Part shown: piece after piece, positions 42,744 through 51,474 of the stretch
Numbering within the stretch: the first letter of the stretch is position 1
Layout: each line of letters opens with the position of its first letter
Assembly (NCBI RefSeq): GCF_018736105.1
Contig: NZ_CP076135.1
Coordinates: forward strand, 1,052,001-1,116,000
Source of the DNA: Bradyrhizobium sediminis
Lineage (GTDB): Bacteria; Pseudomonadota; Alphaproteobacteria; Rhizobiales; Xanthobacteraceae
Direction of reading: 5' to 3'
DNA length: 64,000 bases
Program-made: the position numbers and the translations under genes
Notes under the pieces: model-generated
What the model was told of the DNA's origin: nothing
The model's input: the letters and a program-made list of their open reading frames with translations, nothing else
Databases searched by the model: none

Positions 42744-43654
42744 GCGCCCGCCGCATCTTCGCCCGCCCGGCGCGCTTCGCCGCGATCGCGCCCTACCTGT
42801 GGATGGCCTTGTTCTTCCTGGTGCCGTTCGGCTTCGTGCTGAAGATCAGCCTGTCGCAGACCGCGGTGGCGCAGCCGCCCTATCTGCCGGTGTTCGATTT
42901 GACGCTGGGCGCGGCCGCGCTGAAGGCGGCCGCCGCCCAACTGTCGCTGGACAATTTCCGCCTGCTGATTTCCGACAATCTCTACATCCTGTCCTATCTG
43001 CGCAGCCTGATCGTTGCCGCAGTCTCGACGGCGATCCTGCTCGGAATCGGCTACCCCATCGCCTACGGCATGGCGCGGCTGCCGCGACACTGGCAATCCA
43101 TCGCGATGATGCTGGTGATCGTGCCGTTCTGGACCTCGTTCCTGATCCGCATCTACGCCTGGATCAACATCCTGCAGCATGACGGCCTGCTCAACCAAAT
43201 CCTGCTGGCGCTGCATCTGGTCGCCGCGCCGGTGGTGTGGCTGTCGACCGACAGCGCGATGTATCTCGGCATCGTCTATTCCTATCTGCCGTTCATGATC
43301 CTGCCGCTCTATGCGACGCTGGCCAGGATGGACCCTGCGCTGCTGGAGGCGGCGAGCGATCTCGGCGCCTCGCCGCGCAGCACGTTCTGGCTGGTGACGT
43401 TTCCGCTGTCGCTGCCGGGCGTCGGCGCCGGCGCGCTGCTCTGCTTCATTCCGATCGTCGGCGAATTCGTGATCCCGGATCTCTTGGCGGGCTCCAATGC
43501 AATGATGATCGGCCAGACCCTGTGGCTGGAATTCTTCACCAACAAGGACTGGCCGGTGGCCTCCGCCGCCGCTGTCGTATTGCTGGTGCTCTTGGTGGCG
43601 CCGCTCGCGCTCTACGACCGGCTGCAGCGGCGTCAGCTCGAGGGCAGCAGCTGA
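42740..43654 (+). CDS. potH: polyamine-type ABC transporter permease 1
   Basis: A 304-residue PotB/PotH-type permease with six or so helices. The EAA loop is ALLEAASDLGASPRSTFWLV, which contacts the ATPase. The N-terminus YLWMALFFLVPFGFVLKISLS and the loop after it (QPPYLPVF) are typical. It overlaps the genes on both sides (ATGA at its start, TGATG at its end), so all three proteins are made from one coupled operon. Confidence 0.93.
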   Translation: MSARRIFARPARFAAIAPYLWMALFFLVPFGFVLKISLSQTAVAQPPYLPVFDLTLGAAALKAAAAQLSLDNFRLLISDNLYILSYLRSLIVAAVSTAILLGIGYPIAYGMARLPRHWQSIAMMLVIVPFWTSFLIRIYAWINILQHDGLLNQILLALHLVAAPVVWLSTDSAMYLGIVYSYLPFMILPLYATLARMDPALLEAASDLGASPRSTFWLVTFPLSLPGVGAGALLCFIPIVGEFVIPDLLAGSNAMMIGQTLWLEFFTNKDWPVASAAAVVLLVLLVAPLALYDRLQRRQLEGSS

Positions 43655-44469
43655 TGGCCCGCCCGCTCAACCGGATCTCGCCGTTCAACGTCGTCTCGCT
43701 CGCGCTCGGCCTGGCGTTCCTGTACCTGCCGATCGTCATCCTCGTGATCTATTCGTTCAATGCGTCGCGGCTGGTCACGGTGTGGGGCGGCTGGTCGCTG
43801 CGCTGGTACCGCGAATTCCTGCATGACCGCGCCATGCTGGATGCGGCCTGGATGAGCCTTAAGGTGGCGGCGGTCTCGGCCACATCGGCGACGCTGCTCG
43901 GCACCCTCGCAGCGGTAGCGCTGTCGCGCGGCGAGCGCTTCAAGGGCCGCACGCTGTTTTCCGGCATGCTCTATGCGCCGCTGGTGATGCCCGAAGTCAT
44001 CACCGGGCTGTCGCTGCTGCTGCTGTTCGTCGCGGTCGGCGCCGAGCGCGGCTTCTGGACGGTGACGATCGCGCATACCACGCTGACGATGTGCTTCGTC
44101 GCCGTGGTGGTGCAGTCGCGGCTGGCGCCGCTCGACCGCAGCCTGGAAGAGGCGGCGATGGATCTCGGCTGCAATCCGGTGCAGGCATTCCTCAGCGTGA
44201 CGCTGCCGCTGATCTTCCCCGCCATCGCCGCCGGCTGGATGCTGGCGTTCACGCTGTCGCTCGACGACGTGGTGATCGCGAGCTTCACCACCGGCCCCGG
44301 TTCGGCGACGCTGCCGATCCGGATCTATTCGGAGGTGCGGCTCGGCGTGAAGCCCGAGATCAACGCCATCTGTACGCTGGTGCTCGCCTTGATCGCGGTG
44401 GTCATCGTCGTGGCGTCGTTCGCCTCGAAGCTCACGAGCGCGCGCGGCGAGAGCGCCGCGCCGCTGTAA
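43654..44469 (+). CDS. potI: polyamine-type ABC transporter permease 2
   Basis: A 271-residue PotC/PotI-type permease with six helices. The EAA loop reads SLEEAAMDLGCNPVQAFLSV, and FTLSLDDVVIASFTTGPGSATLPIRIYSEVR is diagnostic of this branch. The start ATG overlaps the PotH stop. Last gene of the operon; two dispersed repeats follow. Confidence 0.94.
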   Translation: MARPLNRISPFNVVSLALGLAFLYLPIVILVIYSFNASRLVTVWGGWSLRWYREFLHDRAMLDAAWMSLKVAAVSATSATLLGTLAAVALSRGERFKGRTLFSGMLYAPLVMPEVITGLSLLLLFVAVGAERGFWTVTIAHTTLTMCFVAVVVQSRLAPLDRSLEEAAMDLGCNPVQAFLSVTLPLIFPAIAAGWMLAFTLSLDDVVIASFTTGPGSATLPIRIYSEVRLGVKPEINAICTLVLALIAVVIVVASFASKLTSARGESAAPL

Positions 44470-44519
44470 GTTCGTCATTGCGTCGTCGCGGAGCCTCCAT
44501 CGATGCCACCGATTGAGGT

Positions 44520-44610
44520 CGTCATCACCGGGCTCGACCCGGTGATCCCCTTCTTCGAGACAACTTGTTACGAAGAATGATGGATGCCCGGATCATGTCC
44601 GGGTATGACG
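44520..44610 (+). repeat. dispersed palindromic repeat (same type as 3043-3133)
   Basis: The left arm CGTCATCACCGGG-CTCGA-CCCGGTGATCC and the right arm GGATGCCCGGATCATGTCCGGGTATGACG each fold. The ends CGTCAT and ATGACG pair. It lies just after potI and could help end that transcript. Confidence 0.6.
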
Positions 44611-44671
44611 AACTCCTTTCACGGAGACAACGCAGTCTCATTCCGATTCGATTTTCAAACAGCCAGGAGTT

Positions 44672-44760
44672 CGTCATTGCGAGCATAGCGAAGCAATCCA
44701 GCTTGCTGCACAAAGAAAGAAGCATGGATTGCTTCGTCGCAAGGGCTCCTCGCAATGACG
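44672..44760 (+). repeat. dispersed palindromic repeat, CGTCATTGCGAG type
   Basis: The ends CGTCATTGCGAG and CTCGCAATGACG are an inverted pair. The inner arms GCGAAGCAATCCA and TGGATTGCTTCGTCGC also pair. A recognisable repeat I recall as common in Bradyrhizobium. With the element at 44520-44610 it fills most of the 340-base gap between potI and the AsmA gene. Confidence 0.75.
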
Positions 44761-44809
44761 GCGGCATATGTGTGGTGGGTTTCGCCGCAAAAGCGGTTAA
44801 GGCAAACCC

Positions 44810-46777
44810 TCAGTTCGCCTTCGGCGCTTCGGCCGGCGCGCTGGCGGCGGGCGCGGGTGCTGCCGCTTCCGGCGCCGCGGCCGGCTTTGGTCCGCCGCCG
44901 GTGAAGCGCTCCAGCACCGAACGCACGGCGTCGCGGGTCTTGCGGTCCTTGACTGCGTCGAGCAGCGGCGCGGAGGCCGGCGAGCGCCGGATCAGGCTTT
45001 CCGGATCGGGAAAGATCAGGGGATCGTCCCAAGGTCCCTGCACCACGAACGGCAGTTCGAAGCTCGAGGCGGCATTCGGTGCCGAGACCAGGCTGGCGAT
45101 GCCCTTCATGTCGTATTCGCGAGCCGGTACCGAGGCGGTGCCGGTCAGGGTCAGGCGCGCCGCAGGTCCCTCGACCCGGATATCCTCGGCAGTGGCGACG
45201 CCTTCGCTGAATTTCACCGCGATGGTCAGGTTGTCGTAGGGCGTCGAGCCGGAGCGGAAATTGCCGGCGCCGGACAGCGGCCGCCGCTCCAGCCGCTTCA
45301 ACAGCTGCTCGGCATTGAAGCCGGCGATGGCGCCGTCGTGGCCGGTGAGGGTGGCGGTGCCGTCGATCGATTGGGCGAGGCCGAACGGACTCGCGCCCGA
45401 GGCCACCAGCGAGACGTTGAGATTGCCGCGGCCGGACAGCTTGGTGACGCCGAACAATTCGGATGCGCAGGCCTGCAGATCGACGTCGATGAACTGGAAC
45501 TGCGCCTTGACGTCGGCGACGGCGTCGGAGCGAGAGACTCCGAACGAGCCCCTGGCGATGCCGCCATACATCTGCGCCTCGCCGACGGAGAGCGCCAGCG
45601 CGCCGCTGCGCAGGTTGGCGCCGAACGCGGTACGGCCGAGTTTCGACGATCCGACCGTCACCTTGGCGGCCGACAGGCGCATGTCGAGGTCGGTGGTGTT
45701 GAGCGCGTTCAAATCGAACAACTGCCGGTTCCAGTCGCGCGCGCCGCTGGCAAGCAGGCGGAAGGTGGAGATGTAGGGGGTGAAGTCGAGGTTGCCCGCG
45801 GCCAGCGTCGCCTGCAGCGTCTGACGGCCGGTGTTGGCGTAGGTCATCACGCCCTCGGCGACATTGCCGTCGAGTTCGACATTGACGTTGGTCAGCGCGA
45901 TCGACGAGCCGACGAGGTTGGCGCGCGCCTTCAGCGCGAAGCGGCCGAACCCGCCGGTGCCCGGCGGCGGCTGGCCCGCCCAGCGCAGCGCATTGCGCAG
46001 GCTGGGGCTGTCGATGGTGACAGTGCCTTCCATCATCATGCTGGTGCGGTTGGCGACGGTGCCGTCGAAGGCGAGTTTCAGCGGCGCGCTGGCGAGCCGC
46101 GCCTTCAGCCCGGAGCGGTCGCCCGAAAGTGCGGCGATGAAATCGCTGACGCTGACCGAGCCGTCGACCCGTTCGCCGCGCCAGTCGAACTGCCCGGTCG
46201 CCGCGAACGAACGCGAGATCGACGGCCACGCCAGCGAAAGGTCGATGTCTCCGAGTTTCTCCGACACCCGATTGGCGGCGTCCTGATAGGCGAGCATGCC
46301 GTCCTGGATCCGGATTTCCGAGAACGACACCTGGTTCTCGGCGCCCGGCTTCATGGTGCGCGCGATGGTGTCGATGAACGGGGTCCAGTTGCTCTCGCCA
46401 TTGGCGTCGCGGACCACGCTGATGCGGGGACGCAGCATCATGACGTCCGATATCTCGAACCGCCGCAGCAACAGCGGCAGGAGGCGCAGGTTGGCGGTCA
46501 GCACGTCGACCGATAGCGCGGGGTCGGAGGTCGCCCCGCCCTTCAGCCCGACGTCGTGAAACGAGACGTAGCTTCCCGGAAATACCGAAACGTCGATCGA
46601 GCCCTTGACGACCAGGTCGAGGCCGGTCACGGCGCGGATTTGCGCCTCGACCGCCTGGCGCAGGGCGTCCCGGTTGAGCAACCAGGACGTCGCGACCAGG
46701 CCGATCAGCGCCACGCCGAAAAAGGCCGCAACCGGCATCCCGAGGCGCTTCATTCCTTGGGCCATCGTCAATGACAT
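44810..46777 (-). CDS. AsmA-family protein
   Basis: A 655-residue envelope protein. One N-terminal helix (MPVAAFFGVALIGLVATSWL) is followed by long beta-rich repeats of the AsmA/TamB type, with AsmA domains at about 35-230 and 330-600. The stretches ALRQAVEAQIRAVTGLDLVV, RVSEKLGDIDLSLAWPSISR and LRSGALALSVGEAQMYGGIA are typical. Residues 615-655 are an Ala/Pro-rich tail. AsmA proteins act in outer-membrane lipid transport. Start alternatives at codons 6 and 9 keep the helix. A degenerate tandem repeat lies just upstream. Confidence 0.88.
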   Translation of the reverse strand: MSLTMAQGMKRLGMPVAAFFGVALIGLVATSWLLNRDALRQAVEAQIRAVTGLDLVVKGSIDVSVFPGSYVSFHDVGLKGGATSDPALSVDVLTANLRLLPLLLRRFEISDVMMLRPRISVVRDANGESNWTPFIDTIARTMKPGAENQVSFSEIRIQDGMLAYQDAANRVSEKLGDIDLSLAWPSISRSFAATGQFDWRGERVDGSVSVSDFIAALSGDRSGLKARLASAPLKLAFDGTVANRTSMMMEGTVTIDSPSLRNALRWAGQPPPGTGGFGRFALKARANLVGSSIALTNVNVELDGNVAEGVMTYANTGRQTLQATLAAGNLDFTPYISTFRLLASGARDWNRQLFDLNALNTTDLDMRLSAAKVTVGSSKLGRTAFGANLRSGALALSVGEAQMYGGIARGSFGVSRSDAVADVKAQFQFIDVDLQACASELFGVTKLSGRGNLNVSLVASGASPFGLAQSIDGTATLTGHDGAIAGFNAEQLLKRLERRPLSGAGNFRSGSTPYDNLTIAVKFSEGVATAEDIRVEGPAARLTLTGTASVPAREYDMKGIASLVSAPNAASSFELPFVVQGPWDDPLIFPDPESLIRRSPASAPLLDAVKDRKTRDAVRSVLERFTGGGPKPAAAPEAAAPAPAASAPAEAPKAN

Positions 46778-46783
46778 ATCCAG

Positions 46784-46857
46784 GTCTGGTTAAACCCAAG
46801 TCGGTTAAGCTGAAGTCCGGTTAGCTGAAGTCTGGCTAAGCTGAGGCCGGGTTGATG
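46784..46857. repeat. degenerate 15-16 bp tandem repeat, about five copies
   Basis: Units start GTCTGGTTAAACCCAA, GTCGGTTAAGCTGAA, GTCCGGTTAGCTGAA, GTCTGGCTAAGCTGAG and GCCGGGTTGATG. It begins seven bases upstream of the AsmA start codon and therefore covers its promoter or leader. Confidence 0.65.
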
Positions 46858-47060
46858 CGGCCGGGCCGCTGTCGGATGGAGGCGGGCGGCGAGCCAACCG
46901 TCACAACTTGATAGGTTTTCTTGACGCTTTCAAGGCCATCCCGGCGTCCCCGACCGCCCCTGCCGGCGCAAACGCCCCGTCATTGACGCACTGCGAAGAT
47001 TTCGCCTAATAATCCCGGCTCATGCGGGCCGCAAGCCTCCCTCCCATCAGGTCGTATTTC

Positions 47061-47780
47061 ATGAACAAGGTCTATCCTGACGCCAAATCGGCACTCGACG
47101 GCATTTTAAGGGACGGCATGATGATCATGTCCGGCGGTTTCGGCCTGTGCGGCATCGCCGAGGCCCTGTCGGATGCGATCCGCGACTCCGGCGTCAAGAA
47201 CCTGACCGTGGTGTCCAACAATGCCGGCGTTGACGGTATCGGGTTGAGCCGGCTGCTCGAGACCCGGCAGATCAAGAAGATGATCTCGTCCTATGTCGGC
47301 GAGAACAAGCTGTTCGCCCAGCAGTTCCTCGCCGGCGAACTGGAACTCGAATTCGCACCGCAGGGCACGCTGGCCGAGCGCATCCGCGCCGGCGGCGCCG
47401 GCATTCCGGCCTTCTACACCAAGACCGGCGTAGGCACCCTGATCGCCGAAGGCAAGGAAGTGAAGGAATTCGACGGCGAGAAATACCTGATGGAGCGCGG
47501 GCTGTTCGGCGACCTCGCCATCGTTCACGCCTGGAAGGGCGATACCGCCGGCAATCTGGTCTACCGCAAGACCGCGCGCAATTTTAATCCGATGATGGCG
47601 ACGGCCGCGAAAATCACCGTGGCGGAGGTCGAGCACCTGGTACCCGCCGGCCAGATCGATCCCGACCACATCCATACGCCCGGCATCTTCGTGAAGCGCA
47701 TCATTGAAGTCGGAACCGGCCTGAAACGCATCGAGCAACGCACCACGCGCAAGCGTGAGGCGGCTGCCGCCGCAACCTGA
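47061..47780 (+). CDS. scoA: succinyl-CoA:3-ketoacid CoA-transferase subunit A
   Basis: A 239-residue alpha subunit. The enzyme moves CoA from succinyl-CoA to acetoacetate. Seen: [20 protein letters not shown] (G-G-F-G-L-C-G CoA loop), [40 protein letters not shown], and a C-terminal [10 protein letters not shown]. The frame is open to 47022, but the ATG at 47061 gives the family start [16 protein letters not shown]. It is 11 bases from scoB. Likely role: ketone-body or PHB turnover. Confidence 0.95.
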   Translation: MNKVYPDAKSALDGILRDGMMIMSGGFGLCGIAEALSDAIRDSGVKNLTVVSNNAGVDGIGLSRLLETRQIKKMISSYVGENKLFAQQFLAGELELEFAPQGTLAERIRAGGAGIPAFYTKTGVGTLIAEGKEVKEFDGEKYLMERGLFGDLAIVHAWKGDTAGNLVYRKTARNFNPMMATAAKITVAEVEHLVPAGQIDPDHIHTPGIFVKRIIEVGTGLKRIEQRTTRKREAAAAAT

Positions 47781-47791
47781 GAGGAAGTCTG

Positions 47792-48442
47792 ATGGCCTGG
47801 ACCCGCGAACAGATGGCTGCCCGCGCCGCGAAGGAATTGCGCGACGGCTTTTACGTCAACCTCGGCATCGGTATTCCGACGCTGGTTTCGAACTTCATCC
47901 CCGCCGGCGTCGACGTCTGCCTGCAGAGCGAGAACGGCATGCTCGGGATGGGGCCGTTCCCCTATGAGGGCGAGGAAGACCCCGACCTGATCAATGCCGG
48001 CAAGCAGACTGTCACCGAACTGCCTGACACCAGCTATTTCTCGTCGGCCGATTCCTTCGCCATGGTGCGCGGCGGCCATATCGATCTGTCGATCCTCGGC
48101 GCGATGCAGGTGGCCCAGAACGGCGATCTCGCCAACTGGATGATCCCCGGCAAGATGGTCAAGGGCATGGGCGGCGCGATGGACCTCGTCGCCGGCGTCA
48201 AGCGCGTGGTGGTGGTGATGGAGCACTCCGCCAAGGACGGCCCGAAACTCCTGAAGAAGTGCAACCTGCCGCTGACCGGCGAGCGGGTGGTCGACATGGT
48301 GGTGACGGATCTCGCGGTCTTCACCATCGACAAGCACGGCAAGGACGGCATGGCGCTGATCGAACTCGCCGACGGCGTCACGCTCGACGAGGTCAAGGCC
48401 AAGACCGAAGCCGATTTCCGGGTGGCGCTGAAGAACGTGTAA
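47792..48442 (+). CDS. scoB: succinyl-CoA:3-ketoacid CoA-transferase subunit B
   Basis: A 216-residue beta subunit with the catalytic Glu47 in [13 protein letters not shown] and the family stretches [37 protein letters not shown] and [20 protein letters not shown]. It has a good ribosome-binding site (GAGAGGAAG) 6-14 bases before the ATG. With scoA it makes the full enzyme. Confidence 0.96.
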   Translation: MAWTREQMAARAAKELRDGFYVNLGIGIPTLVSNFIPAGVDVCLQSENGMLGMGPFPYEGEEDPDLINAGKQTVTELPDTSYFSSADSFAMVRGGHIDLSILGAMQVAQNGDLANWMIPGKMVKGMGGAMDLVAGVKRVVVVMEHSAKDGPKLLKKCNLPLTGERVVDMVVTDLAVFTIDKHGKDGMALIELADGVTLDEVKAKTEADFRVALKNV

Positions 48443-48454
48443 GGGCCTGGATTT

Positions 48455-48546
48455 GTAGGGTGGGCAAAGGCGCGCCTTCGCGCCGTGCCCACCATGCCTC
48501 AAACGACGTTCTGATGGTGGGCACGCTTGCGCTTTGCCCACCCTAC
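48455..48546 (+). repeat. dispersed palindromic repeat, GTAGGGTGGGCAAAG type
   Basis: GTAGGGTGGGCAAAG at the left and CTTTGCCCACCCTAC at the right are an exact 15-base inverted pair. Inside, GTGCCCACCA and TGGTGGGCAC also pair. Between scoB and the convergent iron permease gene. I recall this element as multi-copy in Bradyrhizobium. Confidence 0.78.
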
Positions 48547-48577
48547 ATTCCGAGACCTTAACTCTCGCAGCGAGCGC

Positions 48578-50224
48578 TTACGCCGGCCCGCTTGGCACGT
48601 CCGAGAACCGGGTCAGCCACGCCACCGGGCCGATGCTGGCGGCGACGATCAACAGTGCCGCCAGCGCGCCGTCTTCAAAGCTGCCGCGGCTGGCGAACTG
48701 ATAGATCGAGGTCGCCAGCGTATCGACGTTGAGCGGCCGCAGCAGCAGCGTCGCCGGCAATTCCTTCAGGCAATCCACGAACACGATGATGACGGCGCCC
48801 AGCATCGCCGGCCGCAGCAGCGGCAAATGGATCAGCCGCATGGTGGTCGCCTGGCCGGCGCCGGCGGCGCGTGCGCTGTCGTCATAGTCTCGCGGAATCC
48901 GTTCGTAGCCGGCCTTGATCAGCCCGGTCGGCACCGCCAGGAACCGGATCACGTAGGCGATCACCACGGCGGCGCCCGAGCCGACCAGGATCAGCCCCGG
49001 CAGCGAACGGCCCAGCCAACCGGCAATCGCGTTAATCCCGTTGTCGATCGCCAGCACCGGCGTCAGCAGGCCGAGCGCCAGCACCAGTCCGGGCAGGGCG
49101 TAGCCGGTCTGCGAGATGTTCATCGCGGCCAGCCGCAGCGGACCGGGCCGCCAGCGCCATGCCAGAATGGTGGCAAATCCGAGCGCGAGCGCCATCAGCG
49201 TGGCAAGGGTGGCGAACGCGACCGAATTGAAGGCGTCGCGCCCCAGCGACAGGTCGAAATTCGCCAATAGCCCGCGCCGGAAACTCTGCTGCAGCAGGAA
49301 CAGCACCGGCACGACGAAGCCGAGCAGCACCGGCAACAGGCAGGCGGCGAAGGCCGACCAGCCCCTGATGCCGTCGAGCCGGGTTCGCGGCGTCAGCCGC
49401 GGGCTTTCGGCGGAAAATTCCGTCTCGACATTGCGGCGGCCGTAACGCTCGACCGCGATCAGGCCGGCGACGATCGCCAGCATGAAGCAGGAAAGCTGCG
49501 CCGCGCCGGCGAGGCTGCCGCGATTGAGCCAGGTCGTGAAGATCGACACCGTGAGCGTGCGGACGCCGAGATATTCGGTGGCGCCGATGTCGTTCAGGGT
49601 TTCCAGCGAGACCAGCGCCAGACCGACCGCCAGCGCCGGCCGTGCCATCGGCAGCGAGACGCGCCAGAACACGTTCCAGCGGCTGGCCCCCAGCGTCCGC
49701 GCCGCCTCGCCGAATTCGGCGCTCTGGAACTGGAACATGGTCCGCGCCGACAGATAGACGTAAGGGTAGAGCACGAGGCCGATGACGACGATTGCGCCCG
49801 GCATCGAGCGCAGGTTGGGAAGCACCGCCACCACGTCGCGCAGCGGAAACCACACCGCGAGCGTGCGATGGACCAGGCCCAGCGGCTCGAACAGGTCGGC
49901 GTAGACGTAGGCGGCCATATAGGTCGGGATCGCCAGCGGCAGCGGCATCAGCCACAACAGCAGCCCGCGGCCGCGAAAATCATGCAGCGAGATCAGCCAG
50001 GCGGCGCCGGCGCCGATCGACAGCGCCAGGGCGCCGACGCCGCCGAGCAGCAGCGCGGTATCGATCATGGCCAGCGGCAACACATAGGCGGTGAGTTCCC
50101 GCCACACGTCGGGCGCCGGATGCATCGCCAGCGCGACGATGGAGACGACGGGAGCAGCAACCAGGATCGCGGTCATCACCGCGATGACAGCTGCGATCCG
50201 TCCGGCGTGCGTGGAATGGTTCAC
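48578..50224 (-). CDS. fbpB: ferric iron ABC transporter permease, FbpB-like
   Basis: A 548-residue membrane protein with two copies of a permease domain (about 12 helices). Each has an EAA loop: EFGEAARTLGASRWNVFWRV near residue 170 and DYDDSARAAGAGQATTMRLI near residue 450. The doubled build is that of iron(III) permeases of the FbpB/SfuB type. It follows the FbpA-like gene by 51 bases on the same strand. The ATPase gene (fbpC) is not adjacent on either side. Confidence 0.92.
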   Translation of the reverse strand: MNHSTHAGRIAAVIAVMTAILVAAPVVSIVALAMHPAPDVWRELTAYVLPLAMIDTALLLGGVGALALSIGAGAAWLISLHDFRGRGLLLWLMPLPLAIPTYMAAYVYADLFEPLGLVHRTLAVWFPLRDVVAVLPNLRSMPGAIVVIGLVLYPYVYLSARTMFQFQSAEFGEAARTLGASRWNVFWRVSLPMARPALAVGLALVSLETLNDIGATEYLGVRTLTVSIFTTWLNRGSLAGAAQLSCFMLAIVAGLIAVERYGRRNVETEFSAESPRLTPRTRLDGIRGWSAFAACLLPVLLGFVVPVLFLLQQSFRRGLLANFDLSLGRDAFNSVAFATLATLMALALGFATILAWRWRPGPLRLAAMNISQTGYALPGLVLALGLLTPVLAIDNGINAIAGWLGRSLPGLILVGSGAAVVIAYVIRFLAVPTGLIKAGYERIPRDYDDSARAAGAGQATTMRLIHLPLLRPAMLGAVIIVFVDCLKELPATLLLRPLNVDTLATSIYQFASRGSFEDGALAALLIVAASIGPVAWLTRFSDVPSGPA

Positions 50225-50275
50225 GTGAGGCCGCGCCTCTGCATCACGGCGCGGGCAAATCGAAGCCGGGAAAGA

Positions 50276-51304
50276 TCAATTGTCAAAGCCAACCTTGTCC
50301 ACCAGCGTCGCGGCCGCTTTGCGGTTGGCGGCGATCTTCGATATCGGCAGCGAATCCGCGTTGAGCTTGCCGTAGCCCGCAATCGTCGGATTGATCGCGA
50401 CGCCGACGCGGATCGGATATTCGTAATTGGAGTCGGCGTAGATCTGCTGCGCCTTCTCGCCAATGAGCCATTCGATCAGTTTGACGCCGTTGGCCCGGTT
50501 GGGCGCGTGCTTGGCCAGCAGCACGCCGGAAAGATTGACGTGGGTGCCGCCGCCCTGGAAGGTCGGCAGGATCACGCGGGTGGCTTCCGCCCACGGCTTC
50601 TTTTCGGGATCGTTGTTCATCATCAGCGCCCAATAATAGGTGTTGCCGATGCCGATGTCACATTTTCCGGCGGCGACGTCGCGCGCGGCCTCGCGGTCGC
50701 CGCCCGAGGGCTTTTGCGCGAGATTGGCCTTGAGGCCACGCAGCCACTCCTCCGCCTTGGCCTCGCCGTAGCGCGCGACATAGGCCGCGAACAGGCCGTT
50801 ATTGTAGATGTGCTGGCCGGAGCGGATGCAGATTTTGCCCTTCCATTTGGGATCGGCCATCTCCTCATAGGTGATGGCATCCTGCTTGACGCGATCCTTC
50901 GAGGCATAGATCACGCGGGCGCGCATGGAAATGCCGGCCCAGTGTCCGTCCGGGTCGCGATATTGCGCCGGCACGACCTTGTCGATCGTCTCCGACCTGA
51001 TCGGCTGCGTCACGCCGGCCGCGACCGCTTCGTCGATGCGGCCGATGTCGACCGTCAGCAGCACGTCGGCCGGGCTGTTGGCGCCCTCGGCCTTGATGCG
51101 CTGCTCGAGTCCCGAACTGGCCGAGACGACGTTGACCTTGATGCCGCTATCCGCGGTGAAGGCATTGAACAGCGGCTGGACCAGCTTGGTTTCGCGATAG
51201 GTATAGACGTTGACTTCGCCGTTCTCGGCCGATGCCGTCGTGATGGCAGGCGAGGCCAAACCAAGCAACACAGCGGTTGCGGCGAAGACGCGAAACTTGA
51301 TCAT
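50276..51304 (-). CDS. fbpA: ferric iron-binding periplasmic protein, FbpA-like
   Basis: A 342-residue periplasmic protein. A signal peptide (VFAATAVLLGLASPAITTAS) precedes GEVNVYTYRETKLVQPLFNA and the family motifs ADVLLTVDIGRIDEAVAAGV, ICIRSGQHIYNNGLFAAYVA, and the two-Tyr site GNTYYWALMM that helps hold Fe(III). The frame is open to 51361, but the ATG at 51304 begins the signal peptide. A pair of direct repeats with an iron-box look lies 90-133 bases upstream. Confidence 0.93.
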   Translation of the reverse strand: MIKFRVFAATAVLLGLASPAITTASAENGEVNVYTYRETKLVQPLFNAFTADSGIKVNVVSASSGLEQRIKAEGANSPADVLLTVDIGRIDEAVAAGVTQPIRSETIDKVVPAQYRDPDGHWAGISMRARVIYASKDRVKQDAITYEEMADPKWKGKICIRSGQHIYNNGLFAAYVARYGEAKAEEWLRGLKANLAQKPSGGDREAARDVAAGKCDIGIGNTYYWALMMNNDPEKKPWAEATRVILPTFQGGGTHVNLSGVLLAKHAPNRANGVKLIEWLIGEKAQQIYADSNYEYPIRVGVAINPTIAGYGKLNADSLPISKIAANRKAAATLVDKVGFDN

Positions 51305-51393
51305 GAAAGCTGCTCCGGCAGAGGTAGCGATAATGCATCTCAGTAGCGCAGCAGGTACCAAGAACGCAGCGGCGCGATGTCGCGAAAGCCTTC

Positions 51394-51437
51394 TTTTAGA
51401 GAGATTCCATACTGTGATTTAGAGAAATTCCAGAATG
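51394..51437 (-). promoter_or_regulatory. direct repeats upstream of fbpA, possible iron-control element
   Basis: TTTTAGAGAGATTCC at 51394-51408 and ATTTAGAGAAATTCC at 51417-51431 lie 23 bases apart and match at 17 of 21 positions over 51394-51414 and 51417-51437. The TTTAGA...TTC core resembles the Irr/ICE iron boxes as I remember them. Regulation is inferred. Confidence 0.45.
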
Positions 51438-51474
51438 CGAGCCGATGCGTGACCCGGCCGTGCCGGCCGCGACG

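Noticed and set aside
44655..46799. A 714-codon minus-strand open frame
   Set aside because: Overlaps the AsmA gene in another frame; Arg-rich, no domain, and crosses a repeat.
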